Below, one piece after another: positions 8,372 to 18,267 of a DNA stretch of 64,000 nucleotides (positions are counted from its first letter, which is position 1; every line of letters starts with the position of its first letter). The stretch is from positions 124,001 to 188,000 of the forward strand of contig JAUIHS010000006.1 of assembly GCA_030432255.1 (NCBI GenBank), given 5' to 3'. The notes under the pieces are model-generated. The model was given only the letters and a program-made list of their open reading frames with translations. It ran no database searches and was not told where the DNA came from. A program made the position numbers and the translations under genes. The DNA comes from Phycisphaerae bacterium (GTDB lineage Bacteria > Planctomycetota > Phycisphaerae > Phycisphaerales > UBA1924).

Positions 8372-8638
8372 ATGAACAACAGCATCGAACAGATCTTCGA
8401 GTTCCTGGCAGCGGACCCTGAACTTCTCATCCCGATCCTCGCGATTGGGGGCGGTCTCTTTATTGCCTTTACCGCGATCGTGGTCACCAACGTCGCCGGA
8501 ATGGTTCGGTACCGCGCCCGTGAGCGAACACGCCGTGAGATCGCCGCGTACATCGCGGAGGGATCCATCAGCGCGGACGAAGGCGAACGTCTCCTGGTCG
8601 CGGACACGCCGAAGCGTGGCGGCTGCGGCTCATGCTAG
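8372..8638 (+). CDS. Small single-pass membrane protein, second of tandem pair
   Basis: 88-aa paralogue of the preceding gene. It has a transmembrane helix (about residues 17-40, LLIPILAIGGGLFIAFTAIV) and shares RERTRREIAAYIAEGS with its neighbour, followed by SADEGERLL. Unlike its neighbour it ends with a Cys-containing tail (GGCGSC) that could bind metal or form a disulfide. The C-terminal hairpin resembles short SHOCT-type domains, which are linked to oligomerisation; this is an inference from pattern only. Its last 9 bases overlap the end of a convergent hypothetical gene. Confidence 0.7.
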   Translation: MNNSIEQIFEFLAADPELLIPILAIGGGLFIAFTAIVVTNVAGMVRYRARERTRREIAAYIAEGSISADEGERLLVADTPKRGGCGSC

Positions 8639-9052
8639 GACATCGATGACGCTCCCCGACGGGAGCAGGACCGAGCGGCGGTACGTATTGATCGCGCGCT
8701 GGACGGTCTCGCGGGTCGGCGCTTTCGGGACATCACCCAGCACGGGACCGGCATACGACGGGCGCTTCTCCTGCGACCCGACCTGATCGGTGTTCTCGGT
8801 TCGACGCGCGACGTCCACCCGATCAACCGAGGCGGTCCGCTCATTGTCTTCACGAAGATGGCACCAGTAGTCCCGAACCTCGTCCACATGATGGTCACAG
8901 GTGCGATCGTTGTGACAGCCGCCGACCAGGCGAAGCGAGGAGGCGTCCGCTTCGCAGGCCGCGCCGGCCCGATTCTCGACCCGCTTCCGGGCGACATCGG
9001 ACCACATGCGCTGGGTCGTACTGGTCTGATCTTCAATTCGCACGACAGACAC
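8630..9052 (-). CDS. Hypothetical protein with Cys/His cluster
   Basis: Possible gene of about 140 aa (GTG 9052; a start at ATG 9007 would give 125 aa). The third codon positions are GC-rich as in neighbouring genes, which supports coding. The central part GGCHNDRTCDHHVDEVRDYWC has a cluster of Cys and His that could bind a metal. The C-terminal half (APTRETVQRAINTYRR, LLPSGSVIDVLA) looks like a folded domain. No family is recognised. It lies between two plus-strand genes and overlaps the end of the upstream one by 9 bases. Confidence 0.45.
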   Translation of the reverse strand: MSVVRIEDQTSTTQRMWSDVARKRVENRAGAACEADASSLRLVGGCHNDRTCDHHVDEVRDYWCHLREDNERTASVDRVDVARRTENTDQVGSQEKRPSYAGPVLGDVPKAPTRETVQRAINTYRRSVLLPSGSVIDVLA

Positions 9053-9204
9053 TGTCCGAATGGCGTGCCAGCCGGGCGTTACCGGGCGAAGTCCGAGAAT
9101 GTCCGGGGCCATCCGCCGTGGGCGGGTTCCCGCTAAGCTGACACCTCGACCCGCATGTGCGGGACGTTGCGTGAACTCAACACGGATTGTTGCCCCGCCA
9201 CGAC

Positions 9205-10308
9205 ATGCTGCCCACCGACGCCCTCGACTACGACCTTCCGCCCGAACTGGTCGCGACGCATCCCGCAACACCTCGAGATGCATCCCGGCTGATGGTGCTC
9301 CGCCGCTCGGAACCGGAGCGGATTGAGCACTGCCGCTTCGAGGATCTCGATCGCTTCGTTACCGGGCCGGATGTCCTCGTTCGCAACGTGACCCGGGTCC
9401 TCCCCGCGCGCTTCGAGGGGCGCCGTGCGTCGACCGGGGGTCGACTGGGCGGACTCTTCCTTGAGGAACGCCGCCCCGGACAGTGGCAGGTCATGCTCCG
9501 ATCCAACGGGAAACTTCGGGAAGGCGATGTCGGAATCATCGGGGGTGACGAGGGACTGCATCTCCGACTCATCGAGCGCCTCGACGAGGGCTGGCTCGTC
9601 GATGTGCAGGACCCGGAGGGCAGGAGTCTCACTCGACCTGTCTCCGAGCTCCTCGAAGGACGGGGGCGCCCCCCCTTGCCGCCCTACATCCTCGCCGCCA
9701 GGCGGGCGCGGGATGACGCCAGCGACGATCCCACCGATCCCGACCGATACCAGACGGTGTACGCCGAGCCGGAGCGGACCGGGTCCGTCGCCGCCCCCAC
9801 TGCCGGGCTCCACTTCACGCCCGCACTCATTGACCGACTGACGAGCCGCGGCATCCGCTGGGCTGATGTATCACTCGACGTCGGCGCCGGAACATTCAAG
9901 CCAATCGAGGCGTCGAGTGTCGAGGAGCACGACATTCACGCTGAACGCATCGAGGTGCCCGGATCGGCGATTGCGGCGGTCGAGTCTGCCCGTGGCTCCG
10001 GCGGTCGCTCGATTGTGGTTGGCACCACGTCTGTCCGGGCCCTCGAGAGCCTCCCTGAGCCGGTCACCGATGAGGTGCGTCAGGCCGGGCTGACCATGAG
10101 GACGAAGCTCCTGATCACGCCTGGATTCGACTTCAGGTTCACGGATGCCCTCATCACCAATTTCCACCTGCCGCGCTCATCCCTGCTTGCCCTGGTGGCC
10201 GCATTCCTGCCCGGAGGCGTGGAGCGGCTGCTGCACTGCTACGGGGAAGCGATCCGGCAGAAGTACCGCTTTTACAGCTACGGCGATGCGATGCTCATTC
10301 TGCCGTGA
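9205..10308 (+). CDS. queA: S-adenosylmethionine:tRNA ribosyltransferase-isomerase
   Basis: QueA transfers and isomerises the ribose of SAM onto 7-aminomethyl-7-deazaguanine in tRNA, making epoxyqueuosine. The protein (367 aa, normal length) has the N-terminal DYDLPPELVATHP, the central PPYI, YQTVYAEPERTGSVAAPTAGLHFT (split here across residues 182-205) and the C-terminal TNFHLPRSSLLALVAAF and YRFYSYGDAMLIL motifs. ATG 9205 is chosen over an upstream TTG at 9187. No other queuosine gene is in the window. murE follows 70 bases later on the same strand. Confidence 0.96.
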   Translation: MLPTDALDYDLPPELVATHPATPRDASRLMVLRRSEPERIEHCRFEDLDRFVTGPDVLVRNVTRVLPARFEGRRASTGGRLGGLFLEERRPGQWQVMLRSNGKLREGDVGIIGGDEGLHLRLIERLDEGWLVDVQDPEGRSLTRPVSELLEGRGRPPLPPYILAARRARDDASDDPTDPDRYQTVYAEPERTGSVAAPTAGLHFTPALIDRLTSRGIRWADVSLDVGAGTFKPIEASSVEEHDIHAERIEVPGSAIAAVESARGSGGRSIVVGTTSVRALESLPEPVTDEVRQAGLTMRTKLLITPGFDFRFTDALITNFHLPRSSLLALVAAFLPGGVERLLHCYGEAIRQKYRFYSYGDAMLILP

Positions 10309-10327
10309 TTGGCGGGCAATTCTCACA

Positions 10328-10368
10328 CGGCGACGGAGAGATCGACGATACTGATCCGAACGTCGCCG
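10328..10368 (+). repeat. Inverted repeat between queA and murE
   Basis: CGGCGACG (10328-10335) and CGTCGCCG (10361-10368) form an 8-bp stem with a 25-base loop just upstream of the murE start. There is no T-run, so it is more likely a leader structure than a terminator. Confidence 0.3.
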
Positions 10369-10378
10369 CGAGGTCTTC

Positions 10379-11953
10379 ATGCTGTTGCAGAATCTGATCG
10401 AGGGAGTTGAAGTCACGTGTGTCGAACCGGCGCACCTGGATCAGCGCATCTGTGACCTGACCGAAGACAGTCGGACGGCGCTCCCCGGATCGCTGTTCAT
10501 CGCCCGTCGCGGCACGAGGCTGGCAGGCACCTCATTCGTCGACGATGCGATCGAGCGCGGTGCGGTTGCGGTCCTTGTCGACGAGGCGGACGCTGCCGAC
10601 CTCTCGCTGCCCGATGATGTCGCAATGGTCACCACCACCGATGTCGAGCTCGCCACCGCAGAGATGGCCGAGCGGTTCTTCGGCCACCCATCGCGCCAAC
10701 TCACGGTCATTGGCGTGACCGGAACCAATGGCAAGACAACCATCGCCCACCTGGTCCACCAACTCGCCAATGCAGGTGGAGTCCGCTGCGGACTCATCGG
10801 AACCGTCTCCATCGATGATGGCCTGGAGGTCGCGCAATCGGCCATGACCACGCCCCCGGCCATCGAGATCAGCCACGCTCTCGCCAGCATGGTTGAGTCC
10901 GGCTGTGTCGCCGCATCACTCGAAGTCTCCAGCCACGCCCTCGCTCAGCAGCGCGTCGCCGGACTGGATTTTGACATCGCCATCTTCACCAACATCTCCG
11001 GTGATCACCTCGACTATCACGACACCCTTGACGCGTACATCGCTGCAAAGTCACGCCTCTTCACCATGCTCGATACCGATGGCCTCGCGATTATCAACAT
11101 CGATGATCCACGCTGGGAGTCCGTCATCGGGAAGTGCGCCGCGCGGCGACTGACGTGCAGCCTCGATTCTGAGGCCAATGCCGATTGCCACGCTGAGATC
11201 CTCGACGTCAGCCTCCGTGGTGTCGAAGCGGTCTTCGCCGGGCCGTGGGGCGAGGTGCAGGTCTGCCTGCCCTTGATCGGGCGACACAATGTCATGAACG
11301 CGCTTCAGGCCGTCGCCGCCGCACATGAATCGGGCGTGCCGCGACCGGACCTCTCCCGGACAATCGGCCGGGTGAAACCGGCTCCCGGTCGACTTGAGAT
11401 CGTCCGGCGCGATGTGGCCCACCCGGACCCCTTCGTGACGCTGGTCGACTACGCCCATACAGATCATGCGCTGGAAACAGCACTCCAGAGCCTCATACCG
11501 CTCAAGCCGACGCCGCGAAGCCGAATCCGCCTCGTCTTCGGTTGCGGGGGCGAACGGGATCGCACGAAGCGGCCCAGGATGATGCGCGTCGCGGCGAGAC
11601 TGGCCGATGACGTCATCGTGACCAACGACAACCCCCGTTCAGAGCGACCAGCATCGATCATCCGTGACATGCTGGACGGGCTTCCCGACTCGGACTCCTC
11701 GACGGTGACGATTCAACCCGACCGGCGTCGTGCCATCTATGATGCAGTCATGGCTGCCAGGGAGGATGACATCGTGCTGATTGCGGGGAAGGGGCACGAG
11801 GACTATCAACTCCTCCCGGACGGGCGGGGTGGGTACACATCGACACCCTTTGATGACCGCGTGGTTGTGCGCGATGCCCTTCTGGCCCGCCTGGGTCCAT
11901 CCGTCCGAGTATCCGGCTCCGGAGCGGCAGTGACAAAGGGGGCGACCGGATGA
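10379..11953 (+). CDS. murE: UDP-MurNAc-L-Ala-D-Glu:meso-DAP ligase
   Basis: Cytoplasmic ATP-dependent Mur ligase (524 aa) that adds the third amino acid to the peptidoglycan precursor. The P-loop VTGTNGKTT is at residues 113-121. A DNPRSERP motif near residue 418 is the signature for meso-diaminopimelate rather than lysine as substrate. The central domain has FTNISGDHLDYH and the C-terminal domain GKGHEDYQ. This indicates a peptidoglycan wall of DAP type. The ATG is preceded by GAGG at about 7 bases. The last 4 bases overlap the murF start (ATGA), showing translational coupling. Confidence 0.96.
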   Translation: MLLQNLIEGVEVTCVEPAHLDQRICDLTEDSRTALPGSLFIARRGTRLAGTSFVDDAIERGAVAVLVDEADAADLSLPDDVAMVTTTDVELATAEMAERFFGHPSRQLTVIGVTGTNGKTTIAHLVHQLANAGGVRCGLIGTVSIDDGLEVAQSAMTTPPAIEISHALASMVESGCVAASLEVSSHALAQQRVAGLDFDIAIFTNISGDHLDYHDTLDAYIAAKSRLFTMLDTDGLAIINIDDPRWESVIGKCAARRLTCSLDSEANADCHAEILDVSLRGVEAVFAGPWGEVQVCLPLIGRHNVMNALQAVAAAHESGVPRPDLSRTIGRVKPAPGRLEIVRRDVAHPDPFVTLVDYAHTDHALETALQSLIPLKPTPRSRIRLVFGCGGERDRTKRPRMMRVAARLADDVIVTNDNPRSERPASIIRDMLDGLPDSDSSTVTIQPDRRRAIYDAVMAAREDDIVLIAGKGHEDYQLLPDGRGGYTSTPFDDRVVVRDALLARLGPSVRVSGSGAAVTKGATG

Positions 11954-13380
11954 ACTTCTGGATACCCGCCTCGCTGCGGACGGCATCCGGTGGCAACTGG
12001 GTGCACCGCCCCGTTCACAACCCGCGCGAAGATGCCGGGATCGTCGGACTCGGAACGGATACCCGCACGCTTACGCCGGGCCGGGGATTCCTTGCCATTC
12101 GTGGCGAACACTTTGACGGGCATGACTTCCTTCTCGCCGCCTGCGAAGCGGGCGCCCCCCTGCTGGTCGTGGAAGATGGCGGCGCGGCGGAAGAAGCCAT
12201 CGCCGAGCACCCGGACACCTGGGTCCTGAGGGTTCCGGACACGCGCAAGGCGCTTGTGCGTCTCGCTGCGGCCTACCGGCGCACGCTCGAGTCGACACGC
12301 GTCATTGCCATCACGGGATCGAACGGCAAGACCACGACGGCGCGCCTGATCGATGCGGTGCTTGGCACGAAGTTCCGCGGCACGGTCAGCGCTCACAGTT
12401 TCAACAACGACATTGGTGTTCCGCTGACGATCCTGTCGGCCAGACCGGGCGACCAGTATCTGGTGTGCGAAGTCGGTACGAACAGTCCGGGCGAGATCGA
12501 ACTGCTGGCGCGCATCATTGAGCCTGACATCGGCATCATCACGACCATCGGCCGCGCCCACATTGAACACTTCGGCTCGATGGAAGCGATCGCCCGCGAG
12601 AAGGCGACCCTGCTGAGTTACATCCGCCCCGGCGGAACAGCGATTGCGACCGCTGAGTTCGACCTGCTGCGCGAGTTCATCAAGCCGATTCCGAACGTGG
12701 TGACATTCGGTCGTGCCGCGGATGCGGACCTGCGACTCACCTCCTTCGAACACCTCGAAGACAGCGAATCGCTCAGCCGCTTCACAGTCAATGATCGACG
12801 CAGCTTCGAACTCAGTCTCTACGGCGAGCACAACGCGCACAATGCGCTCGCGGCGGTCGCAGTCGGCCATCGCTTCGGACTCGGCGACGAGGAGATCGCG
12901 CGCGGCCTTCGGTCCGTCCAGTCCGTTGAGATGCGTCTCCAGCGGGAGAGCATCGGCGGCGTTGACGTCTTCAACGACGCGTACAACGCCAGTCCGGAGT
13001 CGACCGTGGCGGCGATCCGCACTTTCGCATCGGTGAGTGACAGCCGACGGCGCGTGATCGTGATCGGCGACATGCTCGAGCTGGGCGACGCCGCACCGGG
13101 AGCACATCGCGAGGTCGCGGAAGCGATCCTCGAGGCCGGGGACATTGCGGAGGTCTTCACGATTGGTGCTGCTGCCCTGTATACGGCCGATGGCCTGTCA
13201 CAGCACTGGCCCCAGAGTCGCATCACGATGTTCCAGAAACTCGAACCGAAGCAAGCGGTGCAGATCGCATCGAAGTTGAACGAAGGTGATGCGGTTCTGC
13301 TGAAGGGCTCTCGGGGCATGCGCCTGGAGCAGATCATCGAGGCGCTGCGGGAACGCGTTCCGTCGGAACCCGGCGTATGA
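11950..13380 (+). CDS. murF: UDP-MurNAc-tripeptide:D-Ala-D-Ala ligase
   Basis: MurF (476 aa) adds D-Ala-D-Ala to the UDP-MurNAc-tripeptide. It shows an N-terminal substrate domain with DTRTLTPGRGFLAIRGEHFDGHDF, the P-loop ITGSNGKTTTARL (about residues 120-132), the metal/carbamate region EVGTNSPGEIELLA, and the C-terminal NDAYNASPES and LLKGSRGMRLE motifs. It overlaps murE by 4 bases. In many bacteria mraY and murD follow; here a RecQ helicase gene follows 7 bases later, so the division/cell wall cluster is broken up in this genome. Confidence 0.95.
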   Translation: MNFWIPASLRTASGGNWVHRPVHNPREDAGIVGLGTDTRTLTPGRGFLAIRGEHFDGHDFLLAACEAGAPLLVVEDGGAAEEAIAEHPDTWVLRVPDTRKALVRLAAAYRRTLESTRVIAITGSNGKTTTARLIDAVLGTKFRGTVSAHSFNNDIGVPLTILSARPGDQYLVCEVGTNSPGEIELLARIIEPDIGIITTIGRAHIEHFGSMEAIAREKATLLSYIRPGGTAIATAEFDLLREFIKPIPNVVTFGRAADADLRLTSFEHLEDSESLSRFTVNDRRSFELSLYGEHNAHNALAAVAVGHRFGLGDEEIARGLRSVQSVEMRLQRESIGGVDVFNDAYNASPESTVAAIRTFASVSDSRRRVIVIGDMLELGDAAPGAHREVAEAILEAGDIAEVFTIGAAALYTADGLSQHWPQSRITMFQKLEPKQAVQIASKLNEGDAVLLKGSRGMRLEQIIEALRERVPSEPGV

Positions 13381-13387
13381 TGCGGGC

Positions 13388-14860
<1,473 letters not shown>

Positions 14861-14877
14861 CGCGCCCCCATGGTGAC

Positions 14878-15252
14878 CTATCGCATATCCATGGTGCTGC
14901 GACCTCGTTCACCCACCTGCTTCAGCACGTCCATGGCATTGGCCTTGTCGGTGGGCGTGCCTTCGGTGAAGACGAGGGTGGTGCTACCGATGAGGATCTC
15001 GTCGCCGTCACGCAGGCGGACTTCGTCGTCGATCCGGCGGCCCTTGACGTAGGTGCCGTTCCGGCTCCGCATGTCCGTCGCGTAGAACTCGGTGGTCTTG
15101 TTGTCGAAGCGGATCTGCACGTGACGCCGCGAGACGCCGTCATCGTCAATCTGGAGATTCGATGCCTCGTGTCGGCCGATGACCTTGGCGCCCTTGCCAA
15201 GGGGGAGGTAGAGGCCTTCCTGGGGTCCGTTGCGAACAATGATTGACGGCAT
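14878..15252 (-). CDS. FHA domain protein
   Basis: 124-aa protein made almost wholly of one forkhead-associated domain, a phosphothreonine-binding fold. Key residues are seen: GRHEASNLQI (GR), GVSRRHVQI (SRH), and RSRNGTYVKGRRI (NG). It would bind a Thr-phosphorylated partner, so it probably acts with a Ser/Thr kinase, which is not in the window. ATG 15252 has GGAG upstream and starts the domain directly. It lies 79 bases downstream of sixA on the same strand and converges on recQ with a 17-base gap. Confidence 0.9.
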   Translation of the reverse strand: MPSIIVRNGPQEGLYLPLGKGAKVIGRHEASNLQIDDDGVSRRHVQIRFDNKTTEFYATDMRSRNGTYVKGRRIDDEVRLRDGDEILIGSTTLVFTEGTPTDKANAMDVLKQVGERGRSTMDMR

Positions 15253-15331
15253 ACTGCGTGCTCCTCGCACTGGATTGGCTGACCACCACGAACACGGTCA
15301 AGCTAATGAATAGGCGTTTGGCCTGCAAGAG

Positions 15332-15811
15332 TCAGGTGCATCCCCCGTCCCACCGTATGCGCGAACGAAGTTCGCAGCGCCCGATGATTTCTCCCGCATC
15401 CGGCAGGTCGAGTCGATACGCCTCCCCCGTCCGGAGCGGGATCGCCTTGCCGCCGCCGGGACCGTGCAGGAGAACGGCCAGGAGTGCACACAACTGAGGT
15501 TGGTGCCCGACGACCACCGTGGGCCCCAACTCCCGTGCCTCCACGATGACCTCAAGAGCCTCTGAAGCGGTGCCCAGTTCGAGTCGGGGGTCGAACTCGG
15601 CTACAACGCCAATCTCCTGTCCGATCGTCTCGGCCGTCTGACGCGTCCGCCGATAACCGCTCGCGATGATCCGCGGCGGCGTCCCTTCGCGCTTGAGGAA
15701 CTCGCCCACGTACGCCGCCTGACGCCGGCCACGCGACGTGAGTTCGCGGTCCCGGTCCTTTCCCGTCCCCGACTCGCCCGCCTGCCCATGCCTGACGATA
15801 TCCAGATGCAT
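15332..15811 (-). CDS. sixA: Phosphohistidine phosphatase SixA
   Basis: Histidine phosphatase (phosphoglycerate mutase-like) of 159 aa that removes phosphate from His residues of phosphotransfer proteins. The catalytic LDIVRHGQA is at the extreme N terminus (residues 3-11), with SGYRRTRQTAE and the second catalytic His in VVVGHQPQL. ATG 15811 is chosen because it begins the domain and has AAGGAG 5 bases upstream; a longer frame upstream is not homologous. It is 178 bases from the divergent carboxypeptidase gene. Confidence 0.88.
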   Translation of the reverse strand: MHLDIVRHGQAGESGTGKDRDRELTSRGRRQAAYVGEFLKREGTPPRIIASGYRRTRQTAETIGQEIGVVAEFDPRLELGTASEALEVIVEARELGPTVVVGHQPQLCALLAVLLHGPGGGKAIPLRTGEAYRLDLPDAGEIIGRCELRSRIRWDGGCT

Positions 15812-15989
15812 AGCCGCTCCTTCTTGCACAGATCCTACCCGCCACCCGTTCGGACGCCAAAAATGGGTAGCCCGACGGCCTCGCTTCCGACTTCTTGTCC
15901 GTGAGATTGCCTGTGCGTCGTGTATTCTGATTCGATGGCCCGACCGTGTCCTTTGAGCGGGCCCTGACAGTTCCCGGAGAGAGGTCTCA

Positions 15990-18242
15990 ATGCCGATCAA
16001 GAGAAAACTGCGTCGCCTGGCCATCTTCGCCGCGTCCCTATGCACCGTCGCGGCGGCGCACGCCCAATCGATGCGTTACGACGGCCATCGGGCGCTCCGC
16101 GTTTCCATCCCGGATCAGGCGGCGTTGTCGCAGGTCCTTGAGGTCGGGGGTCTGCTCAGTTGCCGCGTCGGTGTCGGCACGGTCGACGTCCACATCGCGC
16201 CGGACCGGATGGCCCAGTTCGAGGCCCTGGATCTGGACTTCGTGGTCCTGCACGACAACATCCAGACACTCATCGATGCCGAGCGAGCGACGATGGAAGC
16301 TGTCGCGGCTGATCGCGGTGCGAGTTGGTTCGCTTCGTACAAGACTTACGCCGAATACGACGCCTATGTCGACGCGCTCGTGGCGCTCAATCCGGCCATT
16401 GCGAGTCGGTTCTCCGTCGGCTTCTCACTTGAAGGACGCGAGATCTTCGGTATCCGCATCACAGGCCCCGGCAGCGGGAAACCGCAGGTGGCGCTCAACG
16501 GCTGCCAGCACGCGCGCGAGTGGATTGCGCCCGCCATCACCATCTACACGGCGGACCAGTTGATCCGCGGCTACGGCGTCGACTCTGACGTCACGGCGAT
16601 CGTCGACAGCGTGGAGTTTCACATCATCCCGATCGTCAATCCGGATGGATACGTCTACTCGCACACTTCCCAGCGACTCTGGCGCAAGAATCGGCGCAAC
16701 AACGGCAGCAACTTCGGCGTCGACCTCAATCGCAACTGGACAACCAACTGGGGAGGCATCGGTTCGAGTGGCTCAACAGGCAGCGAGACGTATCGCGGCC
16801 CCTCCGCCGAATCCGAACCGGAAACCGTTGCGCTCCGCCAGTACCTTGAGACGCTGACCAACTTCCGAGGCCACCTCGACATTCACAGTTACACGCAGGC
16901 GTTCCTTGGCCCGTGGGCGTACAGCACCACGATCTCGCCGCCCCGGGCGACCGAATTGATCCACGTGCACAACCAGATGGCGGATGAGATGTTCGCCGTG
17001 AATGGCGTGGCCTATCAGGCCGGCCTGGGGACTGATGTGATCCTGTCGCCCGCTTCGGGTGTCTGTCCCGACTGGGTGACCGAGAACACGACAGCGCTCG
17101 CGTGGACGCTCGAGTCCCGCGATACCGGCGCCTTCGGCTTCGAACTCCCGGCCAACCAGATCATCCCGACGGGTGAAGAGACTTTCGCTGCGATCAAGGT
17201 GCTTGCGCAGCACGTGACACGCACGCTTGAGTTCCAGTTCCCCGGCGGCCTGCCCGGCACTGCTGAGCCGGACACCCCCCTCGTGATCAGCACCGAGGTC
17301 GGCGTATGGAATCTGGAGAAGTATCTCAACGGCTCCGGCACGTTGTGGTACCGGACCGGCAGCAGCGGTCCCTTCACGTCCCAGGCGCTCACCGGATCGT
17401 TCCCCACCCTCAATGGCACATTGCCCGGCGCCCCGTGTGGCGCGAGCATCGAGTACTACTTCGAGGCCCAGTCACAGTCCGGCGCCACCGTGCTCTCTCC
17501 GGTCGATGCCCCGGCATCCGTCTACGCAGTGACCGTCGCAGACACCGCCATCGCCCTGCAGGATGATTTCGAGACCGACATGGGATGGTCCGTGTCCGGT
17601 GATGCGACCGACGGGCAGTGGAGCCGAGGCACACCCATCGGTGGTGGCGATCGCGGCGACCCCCCGACGGATGCGGATGGATCGGGTCAATGCTGGCTGA
17701 CGGACAATGTCGACGGCAACTCGGATGTCGATGGCGGCACCACGATTCTCACTTCACCGGTGATTGACGCGTCAGGCGGTGGCGTCCTCTCGTACCAGTA
17801 CTGGGCGGACGACGGGACCGGTGTTTTCTCGGATGACTCGCTGGCGGTGGATATCGCGACGAATGCCGCGGGTACCAACTGGGTGCGTGTTCGGACCTAC
17901 AACACGCCCACGGCGGCGTGGCAATCCGACAGCATCGACATCGATGCGGAACTGGCACCGACCGCGACGTTGCGGGTCCGCTTCAGCGCCGCCGACCTGG
18001 GCAGTGCCAGCCTGATCGAGGCCGGTGTCGACGATCTCCGCCTCGTGCAGACGCAGCCCTGCCCGATGACCTGCACTGGCGATGTGACCGGCGACAACAT
18101 GGTGAACTTTGACGACCTGAACGCGGTGCTCGCCGCCTGGGGCACCTCCGACCCCTCCGGAGACGCTGACAACAGCGGCACCGTGGACTTTGATGACCTG
18201 AATATCGTGCTCGGTGCGTGGGGCGCCGACTGCACACCGTGA
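15990..18242 (+). CDS. Secreted M14 zinc carboxypeptidase with C-terminal dockerin-like repeats
   Basis: Exported metallocarboxypeptidase of 750 aa. A signal peptide (residues 1-26) precedes a propeptide-like part and an M14 domain (about 110-410) with zinc ligands H174 and E177 (QHAREW) and H299 (DIHSY), and catalytic Glu375 (WTLESRD). A beta-rich region (about 420-510) and a jelly-roll-like region (about 520-690, DDFETDMGWSVSGDATDGQW) follow. The end has two EF-hand-like dockerin repeats: GDVTGDNMVNFDDLNAVLAAWG and GDADNSGTVDFDDLNIVLGAWG (split here; 18077-18225), then a Cys three residues from the end. It probably degrades proteins outside the cell. A paralogue follows 25 bases later. Confidence 0.93.
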   Translation: MPIKRKLRRLAIFAASLCTVAAAHAQSMRYDGHRALRVSIPDQAALSQVLEVGGLLSCRVGVGTVDVHIAPDRMAQFEALDLDFVVLHDNIQTLIDAERATMEAVAADRGASWFASYKTYAEYDAYVDALVALNPAIASRFSVGFSLEGREIFGIRITGPGSGKPQVALNGCQHAREWIAPAITIYTADQLIRGYGVDSDVTAIVDSVEFHIIPIVNPDGYVYSHTSQRLWRKNRRNNGSNFGVDLNRNWTTNWGGIGSSGSTGSETYRGPSAESEPETVALRQYLETLTNFRGHLDIHSYTQAFLGPWAYSTTISPPRATELIHVHNQMADEMFAVNGVAYQAGLGTDVILSPASGVCPDWVTENTTALAWTLESRDTGAFGFELPANQIIPTGEETFAAIKVLAQHVTRTLEFQFPGGLPGTAEPDTPLVISTEVGVWNLEKYLNGSGTLWYRTGSSGPFTSQALTGSFPTLNGTLPGAPCGASIEYYFEAQSQSGATVLSPVDAPASVYAVTVADTAIALQDDFETDMGWSVSGDATDGQWSRGTPIGGGDRGDPPTDADGSGQCWLTDNVDGNSDVDGGTTILTSPVIDASGGGVLSYQYWADDGTGVFSDDSLAVDIATNAAGTNWVRVRTYNTPTAAWQSDSIDIDAELAPTATLRVRFSAADLGSASLIEAGVDDLRLVQTQPCPMTCTGDVTGDNMVNFDDLNAVLAAWGTSDPSGDADNSGTVDFDDLNIVLGAWGADCTP

Positions 18243-18267
18243 GCCCTCAAGGCGACGAAGGAAAGAC

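Noticed and set aside
11806-13107. Minus-strand open frame (about 433 codons) opposite murE/murF
   Set aside because: Antisense shadow of two certain Mur ligase genes; no motif in the translation.
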